64,000 nt of DNA from JAHEFT01 sp963700705 (GTDB lineage: Bacteria > Pseudomonadota > Gammaproteobacteria > Xanthomonadales > SZUA-36): contig CAVOYQ010000004.1 of NCBI GenBank assembly GCA_963700705.1, positions 1 to 64,000 of the forward strand. Reading direction: 5' to 3'. Position numbers and translations under genes: made by a program. The number at the start of each line of letters is the position of its first letter. Positions within the stretch are counted from its first letter, which is position 1. Shown here piece after piece: positions 48,385 through 58,584 of the stretch. The notes beneath the pieces are model-generated. The model did no database searches. It saw nothing but the letters and a program-made list of their open reading frames with translations, and had not been told where the DNA came from.

Positions 48385-49152
48385 ATGGGAATTATCTTAA
48401 AATCGAAGGAAGAAGTAGAGCAAATGCGGATTGCCGGTCAATTGGCCGGTGAAGTGCTGCGCATGATCGCTCCGCATGTTCAGCCCGGCGTCAAGACCGT
48501 TGAACTTGATGAAATCTGCCACGAGTACATCACGGTGCACCAGCAGGCCATCGCCGCGCCGCTGGATTACCGGGGCTTTCCGCGATCCATCTGCACCTCG
48601 GTAAACCACGTGATCTGTCACGGGATTCCCGGTGAAAAACAGCTGAAGGACGGCGATATCGTCAACATCGATATCACCGTGATCAAGGACGGCTGGCACG
48701 GAGATACCAGCAAGATGTTCCAGGTCGGCAAGCCCACCATCAAGGGCCAGCGGATCTGCGATATCGCCTATCAGTCGATGGTGACCGGTATCGAAATGGT
48801 CAGGCCGGGTATCAGGCTGGGCGATATCGGGCACGCGATCCAGCGTTATGCCGAAGGGCAGGGCTGCTCGGTGGTTCGCGAGTACTGTGGCCACGGCATC
48901 GGCAGGGGGTTTCACGAAGATCCCCAGGTCCTGCATTACGGCCGCCCCGATACCGGCGAAATCCTGGTTCCGGGCATGGTGTTCACGATCGAGCCCATGA
49001 TCAATCTCGGCCGCCGGGACACCAAGCTGTTGCCGGATGGCTGGACCGTGGTGACCCGCGACCGCAGCCTTTCCGCCCAATGGGAGCACACGATCGCGGT
49101 AACCGAAGAGGGTTACGATGTGCTGACCCGCCTGCCCGGGGATGAACTCTGA
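48385..49152 (+). CDS. map: Methionine aminopeptidase type I
   Basis: Map removes the initiator Met from nascent proteins. The 255-residue protein begins MGIILKSKEEVEQMRIAGQL. The metal ligands are visible in NIDITVIKDGWHGDTSKMF (two Asp), YCGHGIGRGFHEDP (His), MVFTIEPMI (Glu) and SAQWEHTIAVTEEG (Glu). The ATG at 48385 fits the family start; an in-frame ATG at 48307 would add 26 unrelated residues. It is the head of map-glnD-dapD-dapE. In many relatives it stands directly opposite rpsB, which here is 44 kb away. Confidence 0.96.
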   Translation: MGIILKSKEEVEQMRIAGQLAGEVLRMIAPHVQPGVKTVELDEICHEYITVHQQAIAAPLDYRGFPRSICTSVNHVICHGIPGEKQLKDGDIVNIDITVIKDGWHGDTSKMFQVGKPTIKGQRICDIAYQSMVTGIEMVRPGIRLGDIGHAIQRYAEGQGCSVVREYCGHGIGRGFHEDPQVLHYGRPDTGEILVPGMVFTIEPMINLGRRDTKLLPDGWTVVTRDRSLSAQWEHTIAVTEEGYDVLTRLPGDEL

Positions 49153-49154
49153 CC

Positions 49155-51849
49155 ATGCATGGGCGTCTGGCCGCACTGCCGGCTACCAGTGGTTGCCTGG
49201 ACCTGGAAAAGCTCGAATCGATCGAACACGCCGGGCTGATCGACCTGGAAGGCCCGGACGGCGCAAAAAACCTGGTGCAATTGCGCCAGTTTCTACGCTC
49301 ATCGATGGAGCAGGCGGACGCGGTCCTGGCGGAACGGTTCTGGGGTGGCGAGGACGTCGTGGAACTGGTCCATTCCCGCGCCTGGGTCGTCGAGCAACTG
49401 CTGCTGTTGGCCTGGAAGAAGCTGGTCCCGTTTACCGGCAAGGTCAGCATGGTGGCAGTAGGGGGTTACGGCCGCGGAGAATTGCATCCGAATTCGGACG
49501 TTGACCTGCTGGTCCTGCTGGACAATTCGATGGACAAGGCTTTCCTGAAAAACGAGATCGAAGCCTTCGTCCAGCTCTTGTGGGACGCCGGTTTTTACCT
49601 GGGCCACAGTGTCCGTACCGTTGCCGAGTGTGCCGAAGACGCCGCCGCTGACGTGGTGACGGTCACCAGCTTCATGGAATCGCGCCTGTTGGCGGGTTCG
49701 ATGGACTTGCTGAACCAGTTGCTCGAGGAAACCTCTTCCGCCCGGATGTGGGATGGAAAGACTTTTTTCGAAGCAAAATATGAAGAGCAGAAACAGCGCC
49801 ATGAACGCTATCACGACACCGCCTACAACCTGGAGCCCAATATCAAGGAAGGGCCGGGTGGTTTGCGTGATATCCAGATGATTTCATGGGTCGCGCGCAG
49901 GCACCTGGGCGCTGAAACCCTGCACGGCCTGGTCGAGCACGGCTACCTGACCCAGGCAGAACACAGTGACCTGGTCGGCGGTCAGCACCTTTTGTGGCGG
50001 GTCCGCTATGCGCTGCACCTGCTGGCCGGCCGGGCCGAGGACCGCCTGCTGTTCGATTTCCAGCGCCAGATTGCGGAACGATTCGGATTCAAGGACAGCG
50101 CCACCAGCCTCGCGGTGGAACATTTCATGCAGCTTTACTACCGGACCGTGATGCGCCTGGAGCGCCTCAACGAGAGCCTGTTGCAGTTGTTCCAGGAGGC
50201 GCTGCTGTCAAACGGGCGCGATGAAGTGGTCGGGCTGAACGACGACTTCCAGGTCCGCAACGGCTTTGTCGAGCTGCGCAGAAAGACCGTTTTCCAGGAC
50301 CGCCCGGTGGCCCTGATGGAGCTTTTTGTGCTGCTGGCGAGGGAGGAAAGCCTGCTGGGCGTGACGGCATCAACGATCCGGGCCATTCGTGAGAACCTGT
50401 ACCTGGTGGATGAAGAATTCCGCTGCGACAGCGCAGTCAACGCCAGCTTCCTGGAATTGTTGCGCCAGCCCGAAGGGGTCTACACCCAGCTGAGGCGCAT
50501 GAACCGTTACGGTCTGCTGGCGGCGTACATTCCGGTCTTTGGCAATATCGTCGGGCGCATGCAGTACGACCTGTTTCATGTTTACACGGTAGACCAGCAC
50601 ACCCTGTTCGTGGTGCGCAACCTGCGCCGTTTTGCCTACGGCAAGTACAAGGAGCGCTTTCCCCATGCGCGGTCGGTCTTCAAGCGGATGGCCAAGCCGG
50701 AACTGCTCTACCTCGCCGCCATTTTTCACGACATCGCCAAGGGGCGTGGCGGTGACCACTCCGAACTCGGGGCGGTGGACGCCGAGGCATTCTGCGCGAT
50801 GCTGGACATCGAGCCCGCCGAGAGCGACATGGTCGCCTGGCTGGTCCGGCATCACTTGTTGATGTCGCAAACATCGCAGAGAAAAGACCTGTCAGACCCG
50901 GTCAATATCCAGGAGTTCGCCGAAGTGGTCGGCAATACGCGATACCTCGATCACCTGTACCTGTTGACCGTGGCCGACATTGCGGCAACCAGCCCCAAGC
51001 TGTGGAACAACTGGAAAAACAAGCTGTTGTGGGAACTCTACCTGTCGGCCGGGGAAGCCCTGAGGCGTGGACTCGAGAACCCGATCAAGCGCGATACGCG
51101 AATGCGGGAAACACGCGCGGCTGCGCTCAGCCGCCTGATCCGGCGTGGCGCCGATACCGGGCAGATCAACGACCTGTGGGATACCCTGCCGGAATATGCC
51201 TTCTGGCGCCTGAGTCCCGACCAGCTGGAATGGACCACGGAGACGGTGGTCAAGCACGATAACCGCGAACGGTGTATTTTCGTGCGGCCGGTGCAGCCAC
51301 ACGGGGTTTCCGAATTGCTGGTTTGCGTGCCGGACCACAGCGGCCTGTTCGCCACGATCACTTCGATTCTCGATGAAATGGGACTGGATGTCATGTCAGC
51401 CCGGATCCTGACCACCAACGACAGCCGCAGCTACGACCTGTTCCAGTTGATGGATCAGCACGGCGACGTGGTGAACGCGGATGACGCGGAGGAACTGGTG
51501 CAGCGCCTGGACGCCGCAACCAGGGAATGCAAGCCCAGGCCTCCGGTCAATCGTACGATGCCCCGCCGCCTGCGTCATTTTTCATCCAACCCGAAAATCG
51601 AGTTTGCCGCGGACCCGGACCAGGGAGGAACGGTCCTGCAAATTCGCTGTAATGACCGCCCGGGCTTGTTGTCGCGGATTGCCGCAGCCCTTTTTTCCAA
51701 CGGCGCACAGGTGCACAACGCACGGATTGCGACCTTCGGGGAGCGGGTCGAGGATACGTTCCTGGTCAGTGACGCGGAACAAGCCCCTGACCAGTGATGC
51801 CCGGGAGGCGCTGGCCGCGGCTATCCGGCACAGTATTGAAGAAGGTTGA
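49155..51849 (+). CDS. glnD: PII uridylyltransferase / uridylyl-removing enzyme (frameshift near the end)
   Basis: GlnD adds or removes UMP on PII proteins in response to glutamine. The nucleotidyltransferase motif GGYGRGELHPNSDVDLLVLL lies at about residue 102. Then come the PII-UTase domain (NIKEGPGGLRDIQM) and the HD domain (IFHDIAKGRGGDHSELG, about 523-537). Two ACT domains follow (VPDHSGLFATITSILDEMGL and CNDRPGLLSRIAAALF). The longest open frame stops at 51797, but a one-base change near 51770-51780 continues it as RNKPLTSDAREALAAAIRHS and ends at 51849, a natural GlnD end four bases before the dapD start. The start is the ATG two bases after the map stop. Confidence 0.95.
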
Positions 51850-51853
51850 CAAA

Positions 51854-52675
51854 GTGAAAGAACTCATCGAAAAAGCCTGGGAACAACGCAGCAGCCTGTC
51901 ACCGGCAAGTGCACCGGCCGGGCTGAAGCAGGCGGTTGAGGAATGCCTCGACGGCCTCGAAGCCGGCACCTTTCGGGTGGCTGAGCCACTGGGAGCGCCG
52001 GGCGAGTGGAAGGTCAACCAGTGGCTGAAAAAAGCCGTGTTGCTGTCCTTCCGGCTGCACCCGAACGAAGTGATCGAAGCCGGTTACACCCGTTTTTACG
52101 ACAAGCTGCCATTACGCTGGAGCGGGGATGCCGGCCCTGGAATCGCCGAGGCCGGCGCCCGCGTGGTGCCGCCCGCGACGGTGCGCCGTGGCGCGCATAT
52201 CGGACACGATGCGGTGCTGATGCCCAGTTACGTCAATATCGGCGCCTTTGTCGGTAGCGGCACCATGGTGGATACCTGGGCCACGGTCGGTTCCTGCGCC
52301 CAGATCGGATCCAACGTGCATCTTTCCGGCGGCGTCGGCATCGGGGGCGTGCTTGAACCCCTGCAGGCCAACCCGACCATCATCGAAGACGACTGCTTTA
52401 TCGGGGCACGATCCGAGGTGGTTGAAGGGGTCATCGTCGAACGCGGCAGCGTGTTGTCGATGGGCGTTTATATCGGCCAGAGCACCCGGATTTACGACCG
52501 TGCAACCGGTCAAATCTTCCGCGGGCGTATTCCGGCGGGTTCCGTGGTCGTGCCCGGTTCCCTGCCGGCGGCCGATGGCAGCCATTCGCTTTACTGCGCG
52601 GTGATCGTCAAGCAGGTGGATGAAAAGACCCGCGCCAGCACCGGCGTCAACGAGATTCTGCGCAATGTCGAGTAA
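51854..52675 (+). CDS. dapD: Tetrahydrodipicolinate N-succinyltransferase
   Basis: DapD is the acyltransferase of the succinylase lysine/diaminopimelate pathway. The N-terminus VKELIEKAWEQRSSLSP and WLKKAVLLSFRLHPNE match the family. The left-handed beta-helix of hexapeptide repeats includes PPATVRRGAHIGHDAVLMPS, YVNIGAFVGSGTMVDTWATV and GGVGIGGVLEPLQA. The GTG at 51854 aligns with the known N-terminus, giving 273 residues; an in-frame ATG at 51794 lies inside glnD. It overlaps dapE by 11 bases. Confidence 0.95.
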   Translation: MKELIEKAWEQRSSLSPASAPAGLKQAVEECLDGLEAGTFRVAEPLGAPGEWKVNQWLKKAVLLSFRLHPNEVIEAGYTRFYDKLPLRWSGDAGPGIAEAGARVVPPATVRRGAHIGHDAVLMPSYVNIGAFVGSGTMVDTWATVGSCAQIGSNVHLSGGVGIGGVLEPLQANPTIIEDDCFIGARSEVVEGVIVERGSVLSMGVYIGQSTRIYDRATGQIFRGRIPAGSVVVPGSLPAADGSHSLYCAVIVKQVDEKTRASTGVNEILRNVE

Positions 52676-53930
52676 GAACGGCGGCACGGCGGCCACGTCC
52701 AAGGTCCTCCAGCTGACGACCGAGCTGACCGCGCGGCCGTCGATTACACCGGACGACGCGGGCTGCCAGCGCCTGATCGCCGAGCGGCTGTTGCCGCTGG
52801 GTTTCGACGTCGAGTGGTTCCTGTGCGGCGACGTCACCAACGTGCTGTTCACGCGCGGCAGGGGTTCGCCCTCGCTGTGGTTCCTCGGCCACACCGACGT
52901 GGTCCCGACCGGGCCTGAGGAACTCTGGACCTTCCTGCCGTTTCACCCGGACCAGAAAGACGGGGAACTGTACGGCCGGGGCGTGGCGGACATGAAAGGC
53001 GCCGTGGCGGCGATGGTCGTGGCGCTGGAAACGTTTACGCGGCAGCACCCGGACCACCACGGCCAGCTCGGGCTGTTGCTGACCTCTGACGAAGAAGGCG
53101 CAGCGGTGGACGGCATTGTCCGGGTCGCGGAAGAACTCAAGCGCCGTGGTCAGCGGCCGGACTATTGCCTGGTCGGTGAACCCTCGAGCCAGGAAACCCT
53201 GGGCGATACGGTGCGCGTAGGCCGGCGCGGTTCGATCTACGTCCGGCTCAAAGTCAACGGAATCCAGGGCCATACGGCTTTTCCCGAAAATCTCGACAAC
53301 CCGGTGCACCGGATTGCGCCCTTCCTGGAGGAACTGGTGGACCAGAAGTGGGACACCGGGGACGACGATTTTCCGGCCAGCCATTGCCAGGTCGCTTACC
53401 TGCGCGCCGGGACCGGCGCCGGCAACGTCACGCCGGCCGACGTGGAGTTGCTCGCCAATTTCCGGAACGGGCCGGGCTCACCGGCCAAAGAAATCCAATC
53501 CCGGTTCGAAAAGCTGCTGCACAAGCACGATATCGAAAATTACACAACGCAGTGGCAGGTCATGGGCGAGCCGTTCCGCAGCCCTGCCGGTAAACTGAGG
53601 CAGGCCGTGGTCGCGGCGGTCGGGGAAATCCTGGGCCAGAGCCCGGACCTGAACACCGGCGGCGGCACTTCGGACGGCCGCTACATGGCGCCCCTGGGCT
53701 CGGAAGTGCTGGAACTGGGCCTGGTCAATTCCACCATCCACCAGGTCGACGAACGCACCCCGGTCGCCGATCTCGACCGCCTTTACGCCACCTACTACGA
53801 CATCATCCGGCGGATTCTGCGTAGGAGCGGATTTATCCGCGATTGGTTCTTAAAAGATTCGCGAATAAATTCGCTCCTACGCTCGCATAGATTGATTCCA
53901 CGGCATCCCGCCCTCAACTTCTGTATATAA
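52665..53930 (+). CDS. dapE: Succinyl-diaminopimelate desuccinylase, with a C-terminal end read through a REP-like repeat
   Basis: DapE hydrolyses N-succinyl-L,L-DAP; it is a di-zinc M20 peptidase-like enzyme. Metal and catalytic motifs are present: FLGHTDVVPTG, GRGVADMKGAVAAM, TSDEEGAAVDG and CLVGEPSSQE. The dimerisation domain has GHTAFPENLDNPVH, and the end has FNTGGGTSDGRY-like NTGGGTSDGRYMAPLG. A natural end would be at TYYDIIRRIL (about residue 385). The frame instead runs on for about 36 residues through REP-like copy 5 and beyond. Either the repeat removed the original stop, or one base is missing at its edge. The start is the ATG at 52665 inside the end of dapD. Confidence 0.94.
   Translation: MSSKNGGTAATSKVLQLTTELTARPSITPDDAGCQRLIAERLLPLGFDVEWFLCGDVTNVLFTRGRGSPSLWFLGHTDVVPTGPEELWTFLPFHPDQKDGELYGRGVADMKGAVAAMVVALETFTRQHPDHHGQLGLLLTSDEEGAAVDGIVRVAEELKRRGQRPDYCLVGEPSSQETLGDTVRVGRRGSIYVRLKVNGIQGHTAFPENLDNPVHRIAPFLEELVDQKWDTGDDDFPASHCQVAYLRAGTGAGNVTPADVELLANFRNGPGSPAKEIQSRFEKLLHKHDIENYTTQWQVMGEPFRSPAGKLRQAVVAAVGEILGQSPDLNTGGGTSDGRYMAPLGSEVLELGLVNSTIHQVDERTPVADLDRLYATYYDIIRRILRRSGFIRDWFLKDSRINSLLRSHRLIPRHPALNFCI
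53821..53880. repeat. REP-like palindrome, copy 5
   Basis: The arms are GTAGGAGCGGATTTATCCG and the complement of GTAGGAGCGAATTTATTCG, with a loop of about 14 bases. It lies across the 3' end of dapE. A one-base change at its left edge would put the repeat's TAG in frame with dapE. Confidence 0.88.
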
Positions 53931-53948
53931 AATTTTGAGGAAAATGCC

Positions 53949-56516
53949 ATGAGAATGGACAAACTGACGAGTAAGTTCCAGCTGGCCCTGGCGGATGCCC
54001 AGAGCCTGGCTGCGGGGCTCGATAACCAGTTGATCGAACCGGTCCACGTGATGGTCGCGTTGCTGGACCAGCAGGGCGGTTCCACCGGGCACCTGCTGAC
54101 CCGTTCCGGCGTGCGCGTGAGCCAGCTTCGTTCCGCCCTGGGAGAGCGCCTGGATAGCCTGCCGCGCGTGAGCGGGGCGGAGGGCGAAATCAGCCTTTCC
54201 AACGACCTGATCAAGTTAATGAACCTGACCGACAAGCTGGCGCAGAAACGCGGCGACCAGTACATCGCCAGCGAGTTGTTCGTGCTGGCGGCGCTCGAAC
54301 TGAAAGGCCCGCTGGCGGACATCCTGAAACAGGCGGGTGCCAGCCGCGACGCCATTGAAAAAGCCGTCGATGAAATGCGCGGCGGAGAACAGGTCGTGGA
54401 CCCGAATGCCGAGGAGAACCGGCAGGCGCTGGAGAAATACACCATTGACCTGACCGAGCGGGCCGAGCAGAGCAAGCTGGACCCGGTGATCGGCCGGGAC
54501 GAGGAAATCCGCCGCTGCATCCAGGTGCTGCAACGGCGCACCAAGAACAACCCGGTGCTGATCGGCGAACCCGGGGTGGGTAAAACGGCGATCGTCGAAG
54601 GCCTGGCCCAGCGCATCATCAACAACGAATGTCCGGAGGGTATCCGCGGCAAGCGGGTGCTGAGCCTGGACATGGGCGCGCTGATTGCCGGCGCGAAATT
54701 CCGGGGAGAATTCGAGGAACGGCTGAAGGCCGTTCTGAACGACCTGGCCAAGCAGGAGGGCAACATCATCCTGTTCATCGACGAAATCCACACCATGGTC
54801 GGGGCCGGCAAAGCCGAAGGCTCCATGGATGCCGGCAATATGCTCAAGCCGGCGCTGGCGCGCGGTGAACTGCACTGCATCGGCGCGACCACGCTGGATG
54901 AGTACCGGAAATACGTGGAAAAAGACGCGGCGCTTGAGCGCCGTTTCCAGAAAGTGTTTGTCGGCGAGCCTTCGGTCGAAGACACGATCGCGATTCTGCG
55001 CGGCCTGCAGGAACGCTACGAAGTGCACCACGGCGTGGACATCACCGACCCGGCCCTGGTGGCCGCCGCGACGCTGTCGCACCGTTACATCAGCGACCGG
55101 CAATTGCCCGATAAGGCCATTGACCTGATGGACGAGGCGGCCTCGCGCATCCGCATGGAGATCGACTCCAAGCCCGAGGCGCTGGACCGGCTGGAGCGGC
55201 GCCTGATCCAGCAGAAGATCCAGCGCGAAGCCCTGAAGAAGGAGTCCGACGAGGCGTCGATCAAGCGCCTGGAAGAGCTCGAAGCCAACATCGTGGAAAT
55301 GGAGCGGGAATTTTCCGACCTGGACGAAATCTGGAAATCCGAAAAAGCCGCGGTGCAGGGCACTACCCACATCAAGGAGGAACTGGAACGGACCCGCGCC
55401 GCATTGGAAACCGCGATGCGGGCCCAGGACCTCGCGCGCATGTCCGAACTGCAGTACGGCAGGATTCCGGAGCTGGAAAAACAGCTGAAAGATGCCGAGC
55501 AGGGCGAACAGGGCCATTTCCAGTTGCTGCGCAACCGGGTCACCGAGGACGAAATCGCCGAGGTGGTTTCGCGCTGGACCGGGATTCCTGTCTCGCGGAT
55601 GCTGGAAGGGGAGCGCGACAAATTGCTGCGCATGGAAGAAGGCCTGCATTCGCGCGTGATCGGACAGGACGAGGCGGTCACCGCGGTGGCGGACGCCATC
55701 CGGCGCTCCCGTGCCGGCCTGTCGGACCCGAACCGTCCGATCGGATCGTTCCTGTTCATGGGTCCGACCGGCGTCGGCAAGACCGAATTGTGCAAGGCAT
55801 TGGCCGAGTTCATGTTCGACACCGAAGAAGCTATGGTGCGGATCGACATGTCCGAATTCATGGAGAAACACTCGGTGTCCCGGCTGGTTGGCGCACCGCC
55901 GGGGTATGTCGGTTACGAGGAAGGCGGTTACCTGACCGAGGCGGTCCGGCGCCGGCCGTATTCCGTGATCCTGCTCGATGAGATCGAAAAAGCCCACCCG
56001 GACGTTTTCAACATCCTGTTGCAGGTGCTGGACGATGGCCGCCTGACGGACGGGCACGGCAGGACCGTGGATTTCAAGAACGCGGTGATCGTGATGACGT
56101 CCAACATGGGTTCGCAACGCATCCAGGAATTGTCCGGACAGGGCTACGAGGTCATGAAAAATGCGGTGATGGACGTGGTCGGGCAGCATTTCCGCCCCGA
56201 GTTCATCAACCGGGTTGACGACATGGTCGTGTTCCACCCGCTGGACCGGGAGCAGATCAAGCTGATCGCCGGTATCCAGCTTGGCCGCCTGGGCAAACGT
56301 CTCGAATCGCACGGCTACCAGCTGGACTTTTCAGAAGAAGCACTGAGCCTGCTGGGCGAGGCCGGGTACGACCCGGTTTACGGCGCCCGGCCGCTGAAAC
56401 GGGCGATCCAGCAGGAGATCGAGAATCCGCTGGCGCAGAAAATCCTGTCCGGAGTGTACTCGGTGGGAGATACGATCAGGGTGGATGCGGAAGGCGGCGT
56501 CTTCGTGTTCATGTAG
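53949..56516 (+). CDS. clpB: ClpB disaggregase
   Basis: ClpB, with DnaK, dissolves protein aggregates. The 855-residue protein is full length. The N-domain begins DKLTSKFQLALADAQSLA. AAA-1 has Walker A GEPGVGKTAIVEG (about residue 205) and FIDEIHTMVGAG. The coiled M-domain spans about residues 410-520. AAA-2 has GPTGVGKTELCKALAEF (about 605) and ILLDEIEKAHPDVFN. The arginine-finger region FRPEFINRVDDMVVFHPL is present. The start could be the ATG at 53949 or 53955; GAGGAAAATGCC precedes the first. I found no clear sigma-32 promoter in the short gap upstream. The TAG stop is in REP-like copy 6. Confidence 0.97.
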   Translation: MRMDKLTSKFQLALADAQSLAAGLDNQLIEPVHVMVALLDQQGGSTGHLLTRSGVRVSQLRSALGERLDSLPRVSGAEGEISLSNDLIKLMNLTDKLAQKRGDQYIASELFVLAALELKGPLADILKQAGASRDAIEKAVDEMRGGEQVVDPNAEENRQALEKYTIDLTERAEQSKLDPVIGRDEEIRRCIQVLQRRTKNNPVLIGEPGVGKTAIVEGLAQRIINNECPEGIRGKRVLSLDMGALIAGAKFRGEFEERLKAVLNDLAKQEGNIILFIDEIHTMVGAGKAEGSMDAGNMLKPALARGELHCIGATTLDEYRKYVEKDAALERRFQKVFVGEPSVEDTIAILRGLQERYEVHHGVDITDPALVAAATLSHRYISDRQLPDKAIDLMDEAASRIRMEIDSKPEALDRLERRLIQQKIQREALKKESDEASIKRLEELEANIVEMEREFSDLDEIWKSEKAAVQGTTHIKEELERTRAALETAMRAQDLARMSELQYGRIPELEKQLKDAEQGEQGHFQLLRNRVTEDEIAEVVSRWTGIPVSRMLEGERDKLLRMEEGLHSRVIGQDEAVTAVADAIRRSRAGLSDPNRPIGSFLFMGPTGVGKTELCKALAEFMFDTEEAMVRIDMSEFMEKHSVSRLVGAPPGYVGYEEGGYLTEAVRRRPYSVILLDEIEKAHPDVFNILLQVLDDGRLTDGHGRTVDFKNAVIVMTSNMGSQRIQELSGQGYEVMKNAVMDVVGQHFRPEFINRVDDMVVFHPLDREQIKLIAGIQLGRLGKRLESHGYQLDFSEEALSLLGEAGYDPVYGARPLKRAIQQEIENPLAQKILSGVYSVGDTIRVDAEGGVFVFM

Positions 56517-56550
56517 GAGCGAATTCATTCGCGATTGAAATCGCTCCTAC
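56513..56550. repeat. REP-like palindrome, copy 6 (compact)
   Basis: GTAGGAGCGAATTCATTCG at 56513 is followed at once by GATTGAAATCGCTCCTAC. The TAG at 56514-56516 is the clpB stop. It lies between the convergent clpB and amidotransferase genes. Confidence 0.85.
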
Positions 56551-56552
56551 GG

Positions 56553-57299
56553 TCACCTTGAAGGCAGAACATGCCTCCTCTGGCGCTCACCCAGCGGCCG
56601 CAGGAACTGGCCGAACATTTCAGAGCTGAGCTGGGTCGACTGCCCGATCAATTCGTGGGTTTGCCGGCGTATGCTCGCTGCATCGCCCTGGCGGCAGTTG
56701 GTTTCCAGTTCCGACAGGTACTCCGGCAGGGCCAGCCAGCGGCTGATCAGGCGCTCGTCCAGTTCCAGGTGACACTGCAGGCCGTAGGCGTTGTCTCCGT
56801 AGCGGAACGCCTGGTTTTCGCAGCTGGCTGAGCGGGCCAGGTGCACCGCGCCTTCCGGCAAGTCGAACGTGTAACCATGCCACTGGAAGACCGGGTGAGG
56901 CCGGAACAGCGCGCAGAACACCGGATCCGCAGGCGACAGAGGTGTGGGTTCCAGGTCGTACCAGCCAATTTCCCATTCCTTCATGGGTCGGGGACTACCG
57001 CCCAGTGTATAGGCCAGCAGCTGCGCGCCGAGGCAGATACCCAGCACCGGAATTTCCCGTTTCAACGCTTCTTCGATGCAGCGCATCTCGACGTTCAGGT
57101 GCGGGAAATCTTTTCCCTGGTCGGGCATCTGCGGCCCGCCCAGGACGATCAGCGCATCGTAGCGGCTGATGTCCGGTTGCGCGCCGGGATCGCGGTGAAA
57201 ATTCACATAACGGATGCGGTGGCCGCGATTCCTGAGCATCGGGTCCAGGGTGCCAAGCGGTTCCGCCGGCACATGTTGGAAGACCATGACCTTGGCCAT
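56553..57299 (-). CDS. Class I glutamine amidotransferase-like protein
   Basis: The 248-residue stand-alone GATase1 domain resembles the GuaA amidotransferase half. It has VLGGPQMPD (oxyanion loop), the nucleophile C89 in IPVLGICLGAQLLAYTLGG, and the His-Glu of the triad in YGLQCHLELDERL. The order and spacing are complete, so it should hydrolyse glutamine or a gamma-glutamyl compound. Stand-alone members act on varied substrates, including gamma-glutamyl-polyamines, and the substrate here is unknown. It lies 20 bases downstream of proA and may be in the same transcript. Confidence 0.85.
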   Translation of the reverse strand: MAKVMVFQHVPAEPLGTLDPMLRNRGHRIRYVNFHRDPGAQPDISRYDALIVLGGPQMPDQGKDFPHLNVEMRCIEEALKREIPVLGICLGAQLLAYTLGGSPRPMKEWEIGWYDLEPTPLSPADPVFCALFRPHPVFQWHGYTFDLPEGAVHLARSASCENQAFRYGDNAYGLQCHLELDERLISRWLALPEYLSELETNCRQGDAASIRRQTHELIGQSTQLSSEMFGQFLRPLGERQRRHVLPSR

Positions 57300-57318
57300 C
57301 AGCTAGGGCCTGCTACCA

Positions 57319-58584
57319 CTATGTGGATCGAACCTGGCCGTCGCCGCGCACCACCCACTTGTAACTGGTCAGTTCGGGCAGGGCCATCGGGCCGCGGGCG
57401 TGGAGCTTCTGGGTGCTGATGCCGATTTCGGCGCCCATGCCGAACTGGCCGCCATCGGTGAAGGCGGTGGATGCATTGGCGTATACGGCCGCGGCATCCA
57501 CGCGGTTGAGAAACGCTTCGATGACGTCCGGATCCTGCGCAACGATGGCTTCGGAATGTTTTGAACTGAAGCGGTGAATATGCTCGAGCGCCTCTTCCAG
57601 CCCCGACACGGTCTTGATCGACATCCGCAGGGACAGGAATTCCTGTCCGAAGTGCTCCTCGAGAGCCGGCTTCAGCACGCCGTTGTAACGTCCTTCGAGG
57701 GCGGCGAAGGACTCGCCGTCCGCAAACACTTCGACACCGTGTTCATCGCCCATCGCCTGCATCAGCCCGGGCAGTTCAGGCAACAAGGTTCTATCCAGAA
57801 CCAGTGTATCAAGCGCATTGCAGACACTGACGCGCCGGGTCTTGGCATTGGTAATGATGGCTTTCGCCTGCTGCAGGTTGGCGCTGGCATGGACGTAGGT
57901 GTGGACGATGCCGGCCCCGGTTTCGATCACCGGTATGCGGGCGTTGTCGCGGACAAAATCGATCAGGCCCCTGGACCCCCGTGGAATCGCCAGGTCGATA
58001 TATCCCACCGCCTGGAGAATCTGCGGCAAGTACTCGCGCTCCGGCGGCGCCAGGAAAACCGTTTCGGGGTTGAGCCCGTGGCTGGCCAGCACGTCGTGCA
58101 TCAGGCCCACCACGAAGCTGTTGGTCGCAACGGCGTCGCTGCTGCCTTTCAGCACGCAGGCGTTGCGGGTTTTCAGGCACAGGGCGAAAACATCGAACGT
58201 CACGTTGGGGCGTGATTCGAAGATCACCGCGATCACGCCCATCGGCACCCGCACCTTGCTCAGTTCCAGGCCGTTGTCCAGGCGCCGTTGTTCCAGCACC
58301 TCGCCGACCGGGGAGGGCAGGTCAGCCACGAAGCGCAGGTCGTCGCTGATGGCTTTGAGCCGTTCCGGGTTCAGCAGCAGGCGGTCGTACTTCGGGTCTT
58401 CAACCGCCATCCGGGACAGGTCGTCGCGGTTGGCCTGCAGAATTTGCTCAGCGGCATCCAGGGTCCGGTCGGCCAGGCTGTTCAGAACCGCCCGGATGGT
58501 TTCGTCGCCCGTCCGGGCCAGTTCACGGGCGGCCTCGCGCGTGCGCCCGAGTCCCTGTTGCAGTTCCTTCCGCCGGTCCGTCAT
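57319..58584 (-). CDS. proA: Gamma-glutamyl phosphate reductase
   Basis: ProA reduces gamma-glutamyl phosphate to glutamate semialdehyde with NADPH in proline synthesis. The 421-residue protein is full length, with VPMGVIAVIFESRPNVTFDV, CLKTRNACVLKGSSDA, the catalytic cysteine in TRRVSVCNALDTLV, and the C-terminal STAFTDGGQFGMGAEIGIST. Its start overlaps the proB stop (ATGA), so the two are coupled. Confidence 0.97.
   Translation of the reverse strand: MTDRRKELQQGLGRTREAARELARTGDETIRAVLNSLADRTLDAAEQILQANRDDLSRMAVEDPKYDRLLLNPERLKAISDDLRFVADLPSPVGEVLEQRRLDNGLELSKVRVPMGVIAVIFESRPNVTFDVFALCLKTRNACVLKGSSDAVATNSFVVGLMHDVLASHGLNPETVFLAPPEREYLPQILQAVGYIDLAIPRGSRGLIDFVRDNARIPVIETGAGIVHTYVHASANLQQAKAIITNAKTRRVSVCNALDTLVLDRTLLPELPGLMQAMGDEHGVEVFADGESFAALEGRYNGVLKPALEEHFGQEFLSLRMSIKTVSGLEEALEHIHRFSSKHSEAIVAQDPDVIEAFLNRVDAAAVYANASTAFTDGGQFGMGAEIGISTQKLHARGPMALPELTSYKWVVRGDGQVRST

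Noticed and set aside
53881..53948. Sigma-32 promoter before clpB
   Set aside because: TATATAAAAT is present, but no CTTGAA-type -35 or CCCCAT-type -10 at proper spacing was found.
54216..56312. A 698-codon minus-strand open frame
   Set aside because: It is the antisense of clpB, whose plus-strand frame is complete and conserved.
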